DNA of 64,000 nucleotides from Halobacillus andaensis (lineage in GTDB: Bacteria > Bacillota > Bacilli > Bacillales > Halobacillaceae). The stretch spans positions 1 to 64,000 of the forward strand of contig NZ_BMEL01000005.1 in the NCBI RefSeq assembly GCF_014636475.1, given 5' to 3'. A program made the translations under genes and the position numbers. A model generated the notes under the pieces. The model did not search any database, had not been told where the DNA came from, and saw only the letters and a program-made list of their open reading frames with translations. The stretch's first letter is position 1, and the number at the start of each line of letters is the position of its first letter. Shown here piece by piece: positions 17,632 through 26,196 of the stretch.

Positions 17632-17660
17632 ATTCTACACATTTTTATTATGCTTTTCAA
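17632..17660 (-). promoter_or_regulatory. sigma-A promoter of cshA
   Basis: TTGAAA, 17 bp, TAGAAT on the minus strand, about 50 bp before the leader terminator. A second TATGAT lies just downstream. It predicts a leader of about 260 nt. Confidence 0.7.
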
Positions 17661-17711
17661 ACGTAACAGTGATAAAATTAAGGAAAACTGCTTTATATAA
17701 GGAGGGCTCCT

Positions 17712-18626
17712 ATGGATAAGCCTCCATTTCATCCATTACTCTTATTAATCGTTGGGGTCATCTCTATCTCAACATCGGCCATATTTGTAAAACTGGCCGG
17801 AGATGCTCCTTCTTCTATTATTGCTTTTTATCGATTAGCGTTGGCGGTCATTATTATGGCACCTTATGTTTTTCTCAAACATGCTCCAGACCTTAAGCAC
17901 ATTTCCAGCAAGGATTGGGTGTGGGCTTCCGTATCTGGGATCTTCTTAGCTCTACACTTTATCTTGTGGTTTGAATCTTTAAATTATACCTCGGTAGCTA
18001 GTTCTGTTGTGCTCGTTTCCATGCAGCCGATCTTCGCTTTTATTGGAACGTTTCTTTTCTTTAAAGAACGTTTCTCAGCGGGAGCTGTCTTAAGTATGAT
18101 TATCGCCATAACCGGAAGCGTCATTATTAGCTGGGGCGATTTCCAAGTAAGTGGCGTGGCCTTATACGGCGATCTTCTTGCGATAGGCGGAGCGATTATG
18201 GTGACAGGTTATTTTCTCGTTGGTCAGAGCTTGCGCAAGCGGTTATCGATGACGTCGTATACCTTTATTGTCTATCTTGTTGCTTCAGTTACCTTGCTTG
18301 GATACAACCTGGTTTTGCAAGTACCGTTCGGTGGTTACTCAGGAAATCAATGGCTGATTTATGTGGCGCTTGCAATTATTCCAACTTTCTTCGGCCATTC
18401 GTTATTCAATTGGTCGCTGCGATGGGTCAGCGCATCTAAAATCTCAATGAGCATATTATTAGAACCCATTGGTGCAGCTATTTTAGCCTTTATCATTTTA
18501 GGAGAAGGCGTATCCTGGGCCCAGTGGCTAGGCGGATCCATTGTCATATTTGGACTTATGCTTTTTATTATCAGTACGAAGAAAATGATGAAACCGAAAC
18601 TCACTCATCATCCCACGGACTCGTAA
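17712..18626 (+). CDS. EamA/DMT-family permease
   Basis: A 304-aa inner-membrane protein with ten predicted transmembrane helices in two EamA repeats (about 10-145 and 160-290). The first repeat contains FYRLALAVIIMAPY and the second has GHSLFNWSLRWVSASKISMSILLEPIGA, typical of drug/metabolite exporters. The substrate cannot be read from sequence. A strong AAGGAGG precedes ATG 17712. The gene is divergent from cshA and is followed by degV. Confidence 0.88.
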   Translation: MDKPPFHPLLLLIVGVISISTSAIFVKLAGDAPSSIIAFYRLALAVIIMAPYVFLKHAPDLKHISSKDWVWASVSGIFLALHFILWFESLNYTSVASSVVLVSMQPIFAFIGTFLFFKERFSAGAVLSMIIAITGSVIISWGDFQVSGVALYGDLLAIGGAIMVTGYFLVGQSLRKRLSMTSYTFIVYLVASVTLLGYNLVLQVPFGGYSGNQWLIYVALAIIPTFFGHSLFNWSLRWVSASKISMSILLEPIGAAILAFIILGEGVSWAQWLGGSIVIFGLMLFIISTKKMMKPKLTHHPTDS

Positions 18627-18695
18627 TGAAAAGATGTCTGTTATACTAAGAAAAAAGATAGAGAAAATCATCACTAACGGAGAGCAGGTGAAGAG

Positions 18696-19553
18696 ATGAC
18701 CATTCAAATGATTATTGATGGAGGGGCCGACCTTCCACAAACGATGATCGAAGAACACAATCTCAAAGTCGTACCATTAAACATTCACTTCGGCGAGGAA
18801 CAGTATAAAACGGGCGAAACGATCGACTTGGCCACGTTTTATACTAAATTAAAAGAAGCTGAAGAGTTACCAACCTCTTCTTCCCCAAGTCCCTATGACT
18901 TTTATGAAAAATACAAACAAGTAGATCCTCATACCCCTATCCTTGTATTAGCGCTGACTCAAGGGTTGAGCAGCACGTACGATAGTGCCGTTATGGGTAA
19001 GGACATGTTGTTAGAAGAAGAACCCGGTCGAAAAATTGCTGTACTTAATACGAAAACAGCTTCTTGCGGAATTGCCCTTCTCGTTCACGAAGCTGCTCAA
19101 AAAATCGAAGAAAATCTACCATTTGAAGAAGTCGTCCAGCATATGGAAAAGAAAATTGAGCAGACGACTACATTGTTCATTTTAAAAACGTTAGAAAACG
19201 TCATCAAAGGTGGACGATTAGATAAAGTTAAAGGCACGATTGCCAAAACGCTTAACATTAAACTTCTCATGAAAGCCACAGAAGATGAAGGCTCGATCGA
19301 TGTGACAGAAAAAGTACGAGGAGATAAGAAGTCGCTTCGCCGCTTCGTTGAACAAATCGGAGAATATGCTCATCATTTTGAAGACAAAGTGATCGCCATG
19401 TCTCATAGTAATGATGAGGAACGCGGACGCTCGGTCCTAGAGAGCATAAAGGATAAGTACCGCTTCAAAGATTCCATCTTTACCGAAACAGGTCCGCTCA
19501 TCTCTACGTACGCTGGAGAAGGCGGTCTCGTTATCGCTTTTTTTAAAGATTAG
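18696..19553 (+). CDS. DegV-family fatty-acid-binding protein
   Basis: A 285-aa DegV protein. The N-terminal domain has IIDGGADLP and the lipid-binding TSSPSPYDFYEKY loop; the C-terminal domain has LENVIKGGRLDK. DegV/FakB proteins hold a fatty acid for FakA kinase, but no fakA is visible here, so its partner must be elsewhere. The GGAGAGCAGGTGA site precedes ATG 18696. It lies 70 bp behind the EamA gene on the same strand. Confidence 0.88.
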   Translation: MTIQMIIDGGADLPQTMIEEHNLKVVPLNIHFGEEQYKTGETIDLATFYTKLKEAEELPTSSSPSPYDFYEKYKQVDPHTPILVLALTQGLSSTYDSAVMGKDMLLEEEPGRKIAVLNTKTASCGIALLVHEAAQKIEENLPFEEVVQHMEKKIEQTTTLFILKTLENVIKGGRLDKVKGTIAKTLNIKLLMKATEDEGSIDVTEKVRGDKKSLRRFVEQIGEYAHHFEDKVIAMSHSNDEERGRSVLESIKDKYRFKDSIFTETGPLISTYAGEGGLVIAFFKD

Positions 19554-19562
19554 TCATAACGA

Positions 19563-19629
19563 GGTACCAGGTACCGGAATAACAATTTTGCTTTTTTGAT
19601 GCACATTTAGTTTTCCGGTACCTGGTACC
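19563..19629. repeat. GGTACC palindromic element, copy 1
   Basis: A 67-bp intergenic unit bounded by perfect 17-bp inverted repeats, GGTACCAGGTACCGGAA and TTCCGGTACCTGGTACC. A related unit lies at 24058-24131. It resembles REP-type palindromes of Bacilli and shows no coding potential. Confidence 0.8.
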
Positions 19630-19667
19630 ACTATTGATATGAGCAAGCGACGATGTCGCTTGCTTTT

Positions 19668-20340
19668 TTAGGTTCCGTGATAATCTTCATAGCGTGGTTT
19701 TGGAGATAACAATGCTAAGATTCCCGCTGTAATTGGAAAAAGCAGAGAAAGTAAGATGATCTCTTGATATCCTCCTAACCAGTCGTAAAAGATACCAAAA
19801 GGAAGCGGACCTAAAGCCGACCCTGTAACCATTACGGTCTGCGCTAATCCTTTAATGCTTCCTAAGTATTCTCTTCCAAAATAATTCGGCCACACGATAT
19901 TCATTACGATTCGTTCAAACCCATTGACAGCTCCCCAAACTACTCCGAAGCTAATAGCCATCCACCACGTGTTCGTAAAGTACAACACTATAAGAGGAAG
20001 CTTATCGCCAATACGAGCCTTGCCCCAGTAGACGAATGAGTAAAAAGCCAATGAACATCATGACCGCTCCGACCATCAAAGCATTCCAAAACAAGGCAAG
20101 AGCAAGCAGGGTTCCAACAACCACCATCATCGTGCGCTGTCCAAATCGATCGACCACTCGTCCCATAAGAAATAACGTAAAGCCTGCACATAAGGGAGCT
20201 GTAGAATATAAGCCAGAAACGGCAGACCTCGAATAGCCAAAGTCTTCTATGTAATAATCAATAAATATAGAGATTGAGTAGGTTTGTCCCGGACCTGAGA
20301 AAAACACACCCAACCCCGCTACAAAAACAATAATCCACCC
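19668..20340 (-). pseudogene. MFS transporter, internally deleted and frameshifted
   Basis: Two pieces of one major-facilitator protein lie in different frames. The N-terminal piece (20002-20340) covers transmembrane segments 1-4 with VVDRFGQRTMMVVVGTLL, and opens directly after a stop codon without a start or ribosome site. The C-terminal piece (19668-20051) covers about segments 7-12. Compared with the roughly 400 aa usual for the family, about 100-150 residues are missing around the join near 20000-20050. It cannot give a working transporter. The close relatives are oxalate/formate or monocarboxylate-type carriers by general look only. Confidence 0.85.
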
Positions 20341-20391
20341 TTAATAAAACGGAGGATTTACAGGTGGACTTCCTTTACTATTTTTCTTACC

Positions 20392-21111
20392 TTACCTTCT
20401 TTCATAAGAAACTTCCCGTAAAAAATGTAATACTTTCTCGCAAAGTGTATCGCGATCTTGGTCGTGACACACTAAATGCTTTGATTTAGGGAGGAAAACG
20501 ACTTCTTTATGAGGGGCTGATAATTCTTGTTCTAAAAAGTTAGCCGCTTTACTCGGCACCAACCCATCGAGCTTGCCTTGCATGATGAGCGTGGGACAGC
20601 GGACATGCTGCAGATAAGGCTTTGTGAATTCGACACACCTCATAAATTCCAAACTCGAAAGAAAGTGAGTCTGCGTCACCTTCGTTTGATATCGGATAAA
20701 AAGCGGATTTTCAAAGAGTGAACCTTTCCATGCATCGGTAACAATTTCAAACGTGTCCTTTATCATTTGAGGGAAACTGATGTATTTTAAAGCAGCTGAC
20801 AATAAAACTAGCCGATCCACTTCATGCTTCGCAGCTAAGTAGGAAGCAATCATACCACCCATTGAAAACCCTATAATTAAAATCGTATCATGACGCTTCT
20901 TGAGATCTAGTAACGCGAGCTCCGCTGCGGCAATCCATTCCTGGTAATAATGGCCTCGTAAATTAAGCTCAACCCCATGCCCAGGCAATGTCGGTACGCT
21001 AAACTCCCAATTCGTTCGTGATTGCAAATAGTCCACAAGTGGCTGCACCTCTTCAGGACTACCTGTATAGCCATGGATACATAAACAACCTGTACTCACT
21101 TCTCTCACCAT
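20392..21111 (-). CDS. alpha/beta-hydrolase, carboxylesterase (Est30-like)
   Basis: A 239-aa cytoplasmic esterase. The oxyanion HGYTG lies near residue 13, and the nucleophile is Ser83 in GFSMGGM. The acid is in QGKLDGLVP and the histidine in KSKHLVCHD near the end. This arrangement fits the small Geobacillus Est30-type carboxylesterases, which cleave short to medium acyl esters; the physiological substrate is unknown. It stands alone, upstream of the broken MFS gene. Confidence 0.85.
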   Translation of the reverse strand: MVREVSTGCLCIHGYTGSPEEVQPLVDYLQSRTNWEFSVPTLPGHGVELNLRGHYYQEWIAAAELALLDLKKRHDTILIIGFSMGGMIASYLAAKHEVDRLVLLSAALKYISFPQMIKDTFEIVTDAWKGSLFENPLFIRYQTKVTQTHFLSSLEFMRCVEFTKPYLQHVRCPTLIMQGKLDGLVPSKAANFLEQELSAPHKEVVFLPKSKHLVCHDQDRDTLCEKVLHFLREVSYERR

Positions 21112-21134
21112 CCACTCTTTCTATTATGTAGACG

Positions 21135-21263
21135 AGGTCATTTCCTCCCTTTTTCGCGCACCCCACTCAACGTGCCGCACTTAATCGAACATCCGACATA
21201 CGGACAAGCACTCGCTGTGAGATCTTGCCCATCCGTTTTCCGCGGGTGTGGTGCAAATGACCT
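21135..21263. repeat. inverted-repeat-bounded intergenic element
   Basis: A perfect 9-bp inverted repeat, AGGTCATTT and AAATGACCT, bounds 129 bp of GC-rich non-coding sequence between the esterase and the YppG-like gene. Only weak internal complementarity is visible. It could be a small mobile hairpin or chance. Confidence 0.4.
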
Positions 21264-21285
21264 ACGATTCTATATCCTTTTATGT

Positions 21286-21313
21286 AAAAAGAGACTGCGG
21301 AATTAGCGCAGCC
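21286..21313 (-). terminator. terminator of the YppG-like gene
   Basis: A GGCTGCG/CGCAGTC hairpin overlaps the stop codon on the minus strand and is followed by TCTTTTTA. Confidence 0.7.
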
Positions 21314-21683
21314 CTTTTACAAATGAGCCGATCCCTTTAACCATAGGCGATACTTGCTGGATCGTCTGAACGACTTGGCCCGTCGTATTAAACATTTTAT
21401 CCAGATCTAATTGGCCTTGCTCATCTTGAAAATACGCCATCATTTTTTTCTTCTGTAGGCCGAATGCTCCGTTTTCATATCCATTCTCATAATAACCTGG
21501 ATACCCATATCCTTGCATGAAAGGTGCTTGACCTTGGACGTGAGCCTGCGCTTGATACATGGACGGATCCCATCCATACGGCACTTGTTGATTGTATAAT
21601 TCATTATAGCTTCGGTCGATGTCCGCATTTCCATAAGGTGAATAAGGTGGCTGCCAATAGTATGGATTGTATGGTGGATACAT
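21303..21683 (-). CDS. YppG-like protein
   Basis: A 126-aa protein whose first 70 residues are rich in Tyr, Pro, Gln and Gly (YPPYNPYYWQPPYSPYG), ending in a conserved YppG-family tail: MAYFQDEQGQLDLDKM, then TTGQVVQTIQQVSPMVKGI. This composition is reminiscent of spore coat proteins, but a coat role is inference. ATG 21683 follows AAAGGGGG; the longer frame to 21764 adds a hydrophobic stretch without a site. It lies behind the glutaredoxin-like gene and may share its sigma-B-type promoter. Confidence 0.75.
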   Translation of the reverse strand: MYPPYNPYYWQPPYSPYGNADIDRSYNELYNQQVPYGWDPSMYQAQAHVQGQAPFMQGYGYPGYYENGYENGAFGLQKKKMMAYFQDEQGQLDLDKMFNTTGQVVQTIQQVSPMVKGIGSFVKGLR

Positions 21684-21778
21684 AGAAGGACCCCCTTTAC
21701 GTTTAATACTATAGGCTATGAGTGCCCCACTAAAAAAGTGTAAAAAAAAAACAAGTGATGGCACATCACTTGAAGCTG

Positions 21779-22060
21779 TTATGAGAAATGAATCGTATCT
21801 GCATTTTGGAAGCGTCCGGCATCTTGAATTCCTAATGCGCGCTTTAAACTTCTCTCTTGATAGCCTAACACTTTATCATCATCAATAAACGTAGCAGGTG
21901 TGCCATACACCTTCTGTTTTTGAAGTTCTTTAAAATAGGATTTATCTTGTGTAATATTTTTCTCTTTATAATCAATTTCCCACTCCGTTAATTTGGAGAG
22001 AACTTTTTTACAATGGGTGCAATGATCGCTTGTATAAACAACTACTCTTTGTTGACTCAT
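21779..22060 (-). CDS. glutaredoxin-like thiol-disulfide protein
   Basis: A 93-aa thioredoxin-fold protein with the redox pair Cys14-Cys17 in SDHCTHCKK, and the cis-proline loop YGTPATFIDDDKVLGY. Such glutaredoxin-like proteins reduce or carry low-molecular-weight thiols; in Bacillaceae the partner thiol would be bacillithiol. ATG 22060 follows GGAGGG. The sequence at 22116-22140 matches the sigma-B consensus, implying general-stress induction. Confidence 0.85.
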   Translation of the reverse strand: MSQQRVVVYTSDHCTHCKKVLSKLTEWEIDYKEKNITQDKSYFKELQKQKVYGTPATFIDDDKVLGYQERSLKRALGIQDAGRFQNADTIHFS

Positions 22061-22115
22061 TGGGGCCCTCCTCTTTCTAACCTTCACCTAGTTCTAATGG
22101 ATCATTACTTACTTA

Positions 22116-22140
22116 ATACCCGGTGTCCAGGATCGTAAAC
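22116..22140 (-). promoter_or_regulatory. sigma-B-type promoter of the glutaredoxin-like gene
   Basis: The minus strand reads GTTTAC, 13 bp, GGGTAT, about 55 bp before the start codon. AG precedes the -35 element, as in the fuller AGGTTTAA consensus. The hexamers and spacing are identical to those in front of the second BCCT gene. Confidence 0.75.
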
Positions 22141-22168
22141 CTAAAATTTACTAGAAAGAAACCCTACC

Positions 22169-22798
22169 TTATACAAGCAATTCTCTAATAGGCTGATCTC
22201 CACTGATTAAGTCATAGCTTTTATTTTCTGCTTTAGGAACTGACAACAAATAAACGAGCGTTTCTGCTACGTCTTCTCTTGGAATTTCACCAAAATTATT
22301 CATGTGCTCCTGCAGTTTCACCCGGCCTGTCCCTTCATTATTCGTCAGACCGCCTGGTCGCACAATTGTATAATTTAATCCAGATTGCTTTAAGTATTCA
22401 TCAGCTCGGTGCTTCGCATAAAGATAGTGCTTCATTCCGCTGGGGCCAGATTCTGGACGATCCGCTGCCATCGAGCTTAACATAACAAACCGCTGAACCC
22501 CAAAATGCTTTGCACGTTCAACCGATTTAATAGCCCCCTCCTGATCAATAAGAATCGTCTTATCTGCTCCCGTATCAGGACCAGATCCAGCCGCGAAAAT
22601 AACCGCATCAACATTATAAAAAGCAGATTCAAAATCCTTCTCTAAATTTCCTAGTACCGTTGCAACCCCTTCTTCTTCAAACTGTGGAATTTGCTCTGTG
22701 GACCTAACCATGGCCACGGGCTCATGATCGAATTTTTTTAGCTTAAATACAATGTGTTTTCCTACTTTACCGTTGGCTCCGATGACTAAAACGCGCAC
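22169..22798 (-). CDS. NAD(P)-binding atypical SDR (YhfK-like)
   Basis: A 209-aa Rossmann-fold protein. It opens with the nucleotide-binding GANGKVGKHI, has AGSGPDTGADKT and FVMLSSMAADRP in the middle, YAKHRADEYL as the catalytic Tyr/Lys-like pair, and YTIVRPGGLTN. It resembles B. subtilis YhfK, whose substrate is not established. The start is GTG behind GGGAGG. Confidence 0.82.
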   Translation of the reverse strand: MRVLVIGANGKVGKHIVFKLKKFDHEPVAMVRSTEQIPQFEEEGVATVLGNLEKDFESAFYNVDAVIFAAGSGPDTGADKTILIDQEGAIKSVERAKHFGVQRFVMLSSMAADRPESGPSGMKHYLYAKHRADEYLKQSGLNYTIVRPGGLTNNEGTGRVKLQEHMNNFGEIPREDVAETLVYLLSVPKAENKSYDLISGDQPIRELLV

Positions 22799-22944
22799 GT
22801 GCCAGCCTCCCTTTTAAATGTAATGATCTCTTCCTGTAAAGTTCCCTTTTCCTTCAAAAAATAAACAGCCTGTCTCTCTTACATGCAGGAAATATTTCCA
22901 AAGACAGCGAATTTACTATTTATAGAGAGAAAGGAGAGTTTACC

Positions 22945-24039
22945 ATGTCCATTTACATGTTTACAGGGTTTCCTGGCTACCTTGCCACTCATTTAATTCA
23001 AGAGATCTCAAATCAAAAGCATCCCATTGAGCGACTTTATCTCCTGCATCATTCATCGGTAAAAAAAACGGCCGAAGCTGACCTTCGCCGGTTAATAGAG
23101 GAAGGCAAAGTAAACGCTCACGACATCCAGCTTATTGAAGGGGATATTACGCTGCCGCATATGGGACTGGTCTCCTCTGTATCCGCCTCCCTTTTAAATG
23201 AAGTGACGCATTTCTTCCATTTAGCTGCTTTATATGATTTAGCTGCCCCGCTCCTGCCATCTTGGAAAATTAACGTAGACGGTACACGAAATGTACTTGA
23301 TTGGCTTCAAGCATCGACCACGCTGCAACACTTTATTTACTTTAGCAGTGCATTTGTGTCAGGAAAGCGAGAAGGAAACATCTATGAACATGAGCTTACT
23401 CATAACGCCGGCTTTAAAAATCACTATGAATATACAAAATATGAAGCAGAACGCCTCGTTCAACAGCAACTCTCCTCCCTCCCTGCCACAGTGATCCGCC
23501 CTGGAATTGTTGTCGGACACTCACAAACTGGAGAGACAATGAAGTTTGACGGTCCTTATTTCATATTAAATCTTTTGCATCAATTGAAGCACCTGCCTCT
23601 CCTTCCTTCGTTTGGAAACGGAAAGGCCTATATTAATATAGTTCCTCAAGATTATGTGACAAGCGCCGTAACTTCCTTAGCTCATCAGCCGCAAAGCATT
23701 GGAAAAACGTATCATCTGACAGATCCAAATCCTCATACGGCGTCAGACATCTACCGCTTATTTACGAAGCACTACCTCGGTCGTGCACCAAACTTTACCT
23801 TGCCTATGCCGATAGCTAAAACCGCTCTATCTTTTAAAACAACACGACGCTTAACTGGTATTCAAAAACAAGCATTGGCCTATTTTACTTGTGAAAGCAG
23901 ATATCACCAGGACCATGCTCTCGCTGATTTAAGAGAAGCTCAGATTACTTGTCCCAATTTAACGAGCTATCTCCCGAAGTTAATTGATTATTACCGGGCC
24001 CATCGAAAAAACGAAGAAAAGCACCTCGCGCTTCTATAA
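22945..24039 (+). CDS. stand-alone thioester-reductase-like NAD-binding protein
   Basis: A 364-aa extended-SDR protein of the male-sterility/NAD_binding_4 type: FTGFPGYLATHLI at the N-terminus, FFHLAALYDL, FIYFSSAFVSG, the catalytic YEYTKYEAERL and VIRPGIVVGHS. This domain is best known as the reductase end of carboxylic acid reductases and non-ribosomal synthetases, and in fatty acyl-CoA reductases. Here it stands alone without adenylation or carrier domains. A fatty-acyl or lipid substrate is plausible but unproven. GAAAGGAG precedes ATG 22945. Confidence 0.78.
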   Translation: MSIYMFTGFPGYLATHLIQEISNQKHPIERLYLLHHSSVKKTAEADLRRLIEEGKVNAHDIQLIEGDITLPHMGLVSSVSASLLNEVTHFFHLAALYDLAAPLLPSWKINVDGTRNVLDWLQASTTLQHFIYFSSAFVSGKREGNIYEHELTHNAGFKNHYEYTKYEAERLVQQQLSSLPATVIRPGIVVGHSQTGETMKFDGPYFILNLLHQLKHLPLLPSFGNGKAYINIVPQDYVTSAVTSLAHQPQSIGKTYHLTDPNPHTASDIYRLFTKHYLGRAPNFTLPMPIAKTALSFKTTRRLTGIQKQALAYFTCESRYHQDHALADLREAQITCPNLTSYLPKLIDYYRAHRKNEEKHLALL

Positions 24040-24057
24040 AAAGGATGAAGAACATAA

Positions 24058-24131
24058 GGGTACCAGGTACCGAAAATCTATAAAAGAGCGAAGTGCCAAG
24101 TGTGAATTTAGGCACCTGGTACCCGGCACCC
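24058..24131. repeat. GGTACC palindromic element, copy 2
   Basis: GGGTACCAGGTACCG is followed about 40 bp later by GGCACCTGGTACCCGGCACC. It has the same plan and size as the unit at 19563 but diverged inner sequence. It overlaps the stop codon of the ABC-F gene and is convergent between two genes. Confidence 0.75.
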
Positions 24132-25933
24132 TATTCGTCCATCCACTTTGTATATAAATCATCGATTTGCTCTTGCAGCTCAGCTTTGCCTGCTGGATCG
24201 TTTGTCTTGAAGACCTGCGCTTCCAATCGCTCAATTTGTTTTTCATAACTTAGAGAAGAACTGGTCTTCTCTTTCGGCGTTTTCACGTTTTCTTTCGAAT
24301 GAGACGCTTCAAGCTCTAACAAACTGCGCCAATGACTACGTGTGTCTTCATAATTTCCAATAAAACGATGGAGCTGCCCATCCACTAAATAAGCCGTTTC
24401 AAGAAAACAAGCATTAAGAAAGTGGCGGTCGTGAGAGACACCAATGACCGTGCCCTCAAACCGCTGGAGAGCTTCCTCTAACACTTCTTGTGACTCAATG
24501 TCTAAGTGATTCGTCGGTTCATCAAGTACTAGCAGGTTCACTCCTTGGTGCATAAAAATGGCCAGTTTCAACCTCATTCGTTCCCCGCCGCTAAGCTGAG
24601 AGATTTTTTGAAACACATCATATCCGTAAAACATAAAGGCCGCCAGCATATGTCTCGCTTGCCCTTCTGTTACGATAATATGGTCTCGAAAATGATCAAT
24701 CATGCGCTGCTGTTCATCTACACCTTGAAGTGGATTCTGCGGCAAATAACCTACCTTCACCGACTCTCCTAAGGTCACTTTTCCTTCATCCGCCTCTTCC
24801 TTGTTTAAGATAATTTTAAGCAGCGTCGATTTCCCACTCCCATTCGTTCCTACAATGGCCAACCTTTCCTGATAACGCAAGTGAAGGTTGATGTCTTTTA
24901 ACACTTGACGCTCTTTATAAGCTTTACTAATTTTCTCAAGAACGATGACATCCTTGCCGCTTCTCCCTTCAGCCTTTAAAGAAAGAGCCATTTTCTTAGC
25001 ATCTATTACCGGCCGGTTAAGTTTCTCCATCCGTTCTAACGCTCGTTCCATACTTTTTGCTTTTTTAAAAAGCTTTGGATTCGGCGGGTTCGCTTCATTT
25101 GCCCATTGTCTTAGTCGGCGTATCGCTTCTTTCATCTTTTTAATCTTCTTCTGCTGCTCCTGATATTGATGGAATTCAATGAGCAGTTTTTCTTCCTTTT
25201 GCTTTTCAAACGAACTGTAATTCCCTTTATAAAAATGGGTGTCCCCATCTTCTAAATCAACAATCGATGTTACGACATGATCAAGAAAGGCCCGGTCATG
25301 AGATATGATACAGACAGCCCCTTCATAGCGCTGCAAATATTGTTCCAGCCATTCAATGGCATGAAGATCAAGGTGGTTCGTCGGTTCATCCAATAAGAGA
25401 ACATCAGGGTCTTCAAGTAAGATCTTAGCTAAAGACAGCTTTGTTATTTCTCCACCGCTTAAATGACTGAAGGGCTGGTCAAGCAGGGAAGCCACCTGAA
25501 GTCCGTTAGCCACTTGATTGATAGAAGCTTCTACTTCATACCCTCCACGTTCTGTAAAGCGCTCTTGCAGCTCTCCATATTGCACCAGGGCCTTCTCCAT
25601 CTTTTCTGGATCCTGCATCTCGCTTTCCAATTGCTTCATGGTGAGTAACATTTGATTAAGATCTTCAAATGCTGCCCTCAAGTAATCCCGTCCAGTGCCA
25701 TCATAGTTCTCAGGAATTTGCTTCAAATAGCCGATGGATAACCCTTTTTTAATAAAAAGGTCGCCTCCATCCAGGCCTTCTTCTTTTGTAATCAAACGAA
25801 AAAGCGTTGATTTACCGCTTCCATTCCGGCCCACAAGCCCTGCTTTTTCCCCTTCATTTAATTCGAAGGTAAGGGCTTCGAATAACACTTTACCGCCAAT
25901 GATTTTATACGCATCTTTTAATGTAATATTCAT
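24131..25933 (-). CDS. ABC-F family ATPase (translation factor or ribosome protection type)
   Basis: A 600-aa protein with two ABC cassettes and no membrane segments. Walker A motifs are GRNGSGKST near 36 and GTNGSGKST near 355; each half has an LSGGE signature and DEPTNHLD. Between them lies a basic helical linker (about 240-315) of the type that enters the ribosomal E/P sites. The C-terminus carries a short coiled coil. ABC-F proteins include both housekeeping factors and antibiotic resistance proteins. The attenuated leader (25954-26137) favours a drug-inducible role, but the linker alone does not tell me the class. Confidence 0.85.
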   Translation of the reverse strand: MNITLKDAYKIIGGKVLFEALTFELNEGEKAGLVGRNGSGKSTLFRLITKEEGLDGGDLFIKKGLSIGYLKQIPENYDGTGRDYLRAAFEDLNQMLLTMKQLESEMQDPEKMEKALVQYGELQERFTERGGYEVEASINQVANGLQVASLLDQPFSHLSGGEITKLSLAKILLEDPDVLLLDEPTNHLDLHAIEWLEQYLQRYEGAVCIISHDRAFLDHVVTSIVDLEDGDTHFYKGNYSSFEKQKEEKLLIEFHQYQEQQKKIKKMKEAIRRLRQWANEANPPNPKLFKKAKSMERALERMEKLNRPVIDAKKMALSLKAEGRSGKDVIVLEKISKAYKERQVLKDINLHLRYQERLAIVGTNGSGKSTLLKIILNKEEADEGKVTLGESVKVGYLPQNPLQGVDEQQRMIDHFRDHIIVTEGQARHMLAAFMFYGYDVFQKISQLSGGERMRLKLAIFMHQGVNLLVLDEPTNHLDIESQEVLEEALQRFEGTVIGVSHDRHFLNACFLETAYLVDGQLHRFIGNYEDTRSHWRSLLELEASHSKENVKTPKEKTSSSLSYEKQIERLEAQVFKTNDPAGKAELQEQIDDLYTKWMDE

Positions 25934-25953
25934 TTTTCATTTCCTCCTAAAGA

Positions 25954-25986
25954 CAAAAAAAGCCAGAGGTCTCGTGACCTCTGACT
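25954..25986 (-). terminator. attenuator just upstream of the ABC-F start
   Basis: On the minus strand an 11-bp hairpin with one mismatch, centred on AGAGGTC/GACCTCT, is followed by TTTTTTT. Its tail ends only a few bases before the AGGAGG site of the ABC-F gene. With no gene between leader promoter and terminator except a 35-codon ORF, it is a transcription attenuator by position. Confidence 0.85.
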
Positions 25987-26029
25987 TTTCAATAATGATC
26001 GATCAGGTATGAGACGCTATCTTTTTCCA

Positions 26030-26137
26030 TTATTTAACTTCACATTTAGACACACTTGTCCCTTGGTCAGTTAAATCATGAAAAAGCGCACGGTTGATAT
26101 ATAGCAATTCGCGATCAATCACGTGCTTCGATAACAT
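26030..26137 (-). CDS. leader peptide of the ABC-F attenuator
   Basis: A 35-codon ORF with a near-perfect ribosome site (AAAGGAGGGATGAAG then ATG). The product begins MLSKHVIDRELLYINRALF and ends SKCEVK. It opens about 25 nt into the predicted transcript and stops 44 nt before the terminator. I do not recognise the peptide. The coding region contains TGATTGATCG, which can pair with TGATCGATCA just before the terminator, and TGACC, which can pair with GGTCA at the terminator loop. Ribosome stalling on the leader could therefore change the fold. Confidence 0.7.
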   Translation of the reverse strand: MLSKHVIDRELLYINRALFHDLTDQGTSVSKCEVK

Positions 26138-26168
26138 CTTCATCCCTCCTTTGTCCTTAGTTACTTCC

Positions 26169-26196
26169 ATTATACCTTAAAATAAGCGTGCGTCTA
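26169..26196 (-). promoter_or_regulatory. promoter of the ABC-F leader
   Basis: A perfect TATAAT (26169-26174) lies on the minus strand with a poor -35, TAGACG, 16 bp upstream inside the marR stop region. It predicts a leader of about 210 nt to the attenuator. Confidence 0.55.
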
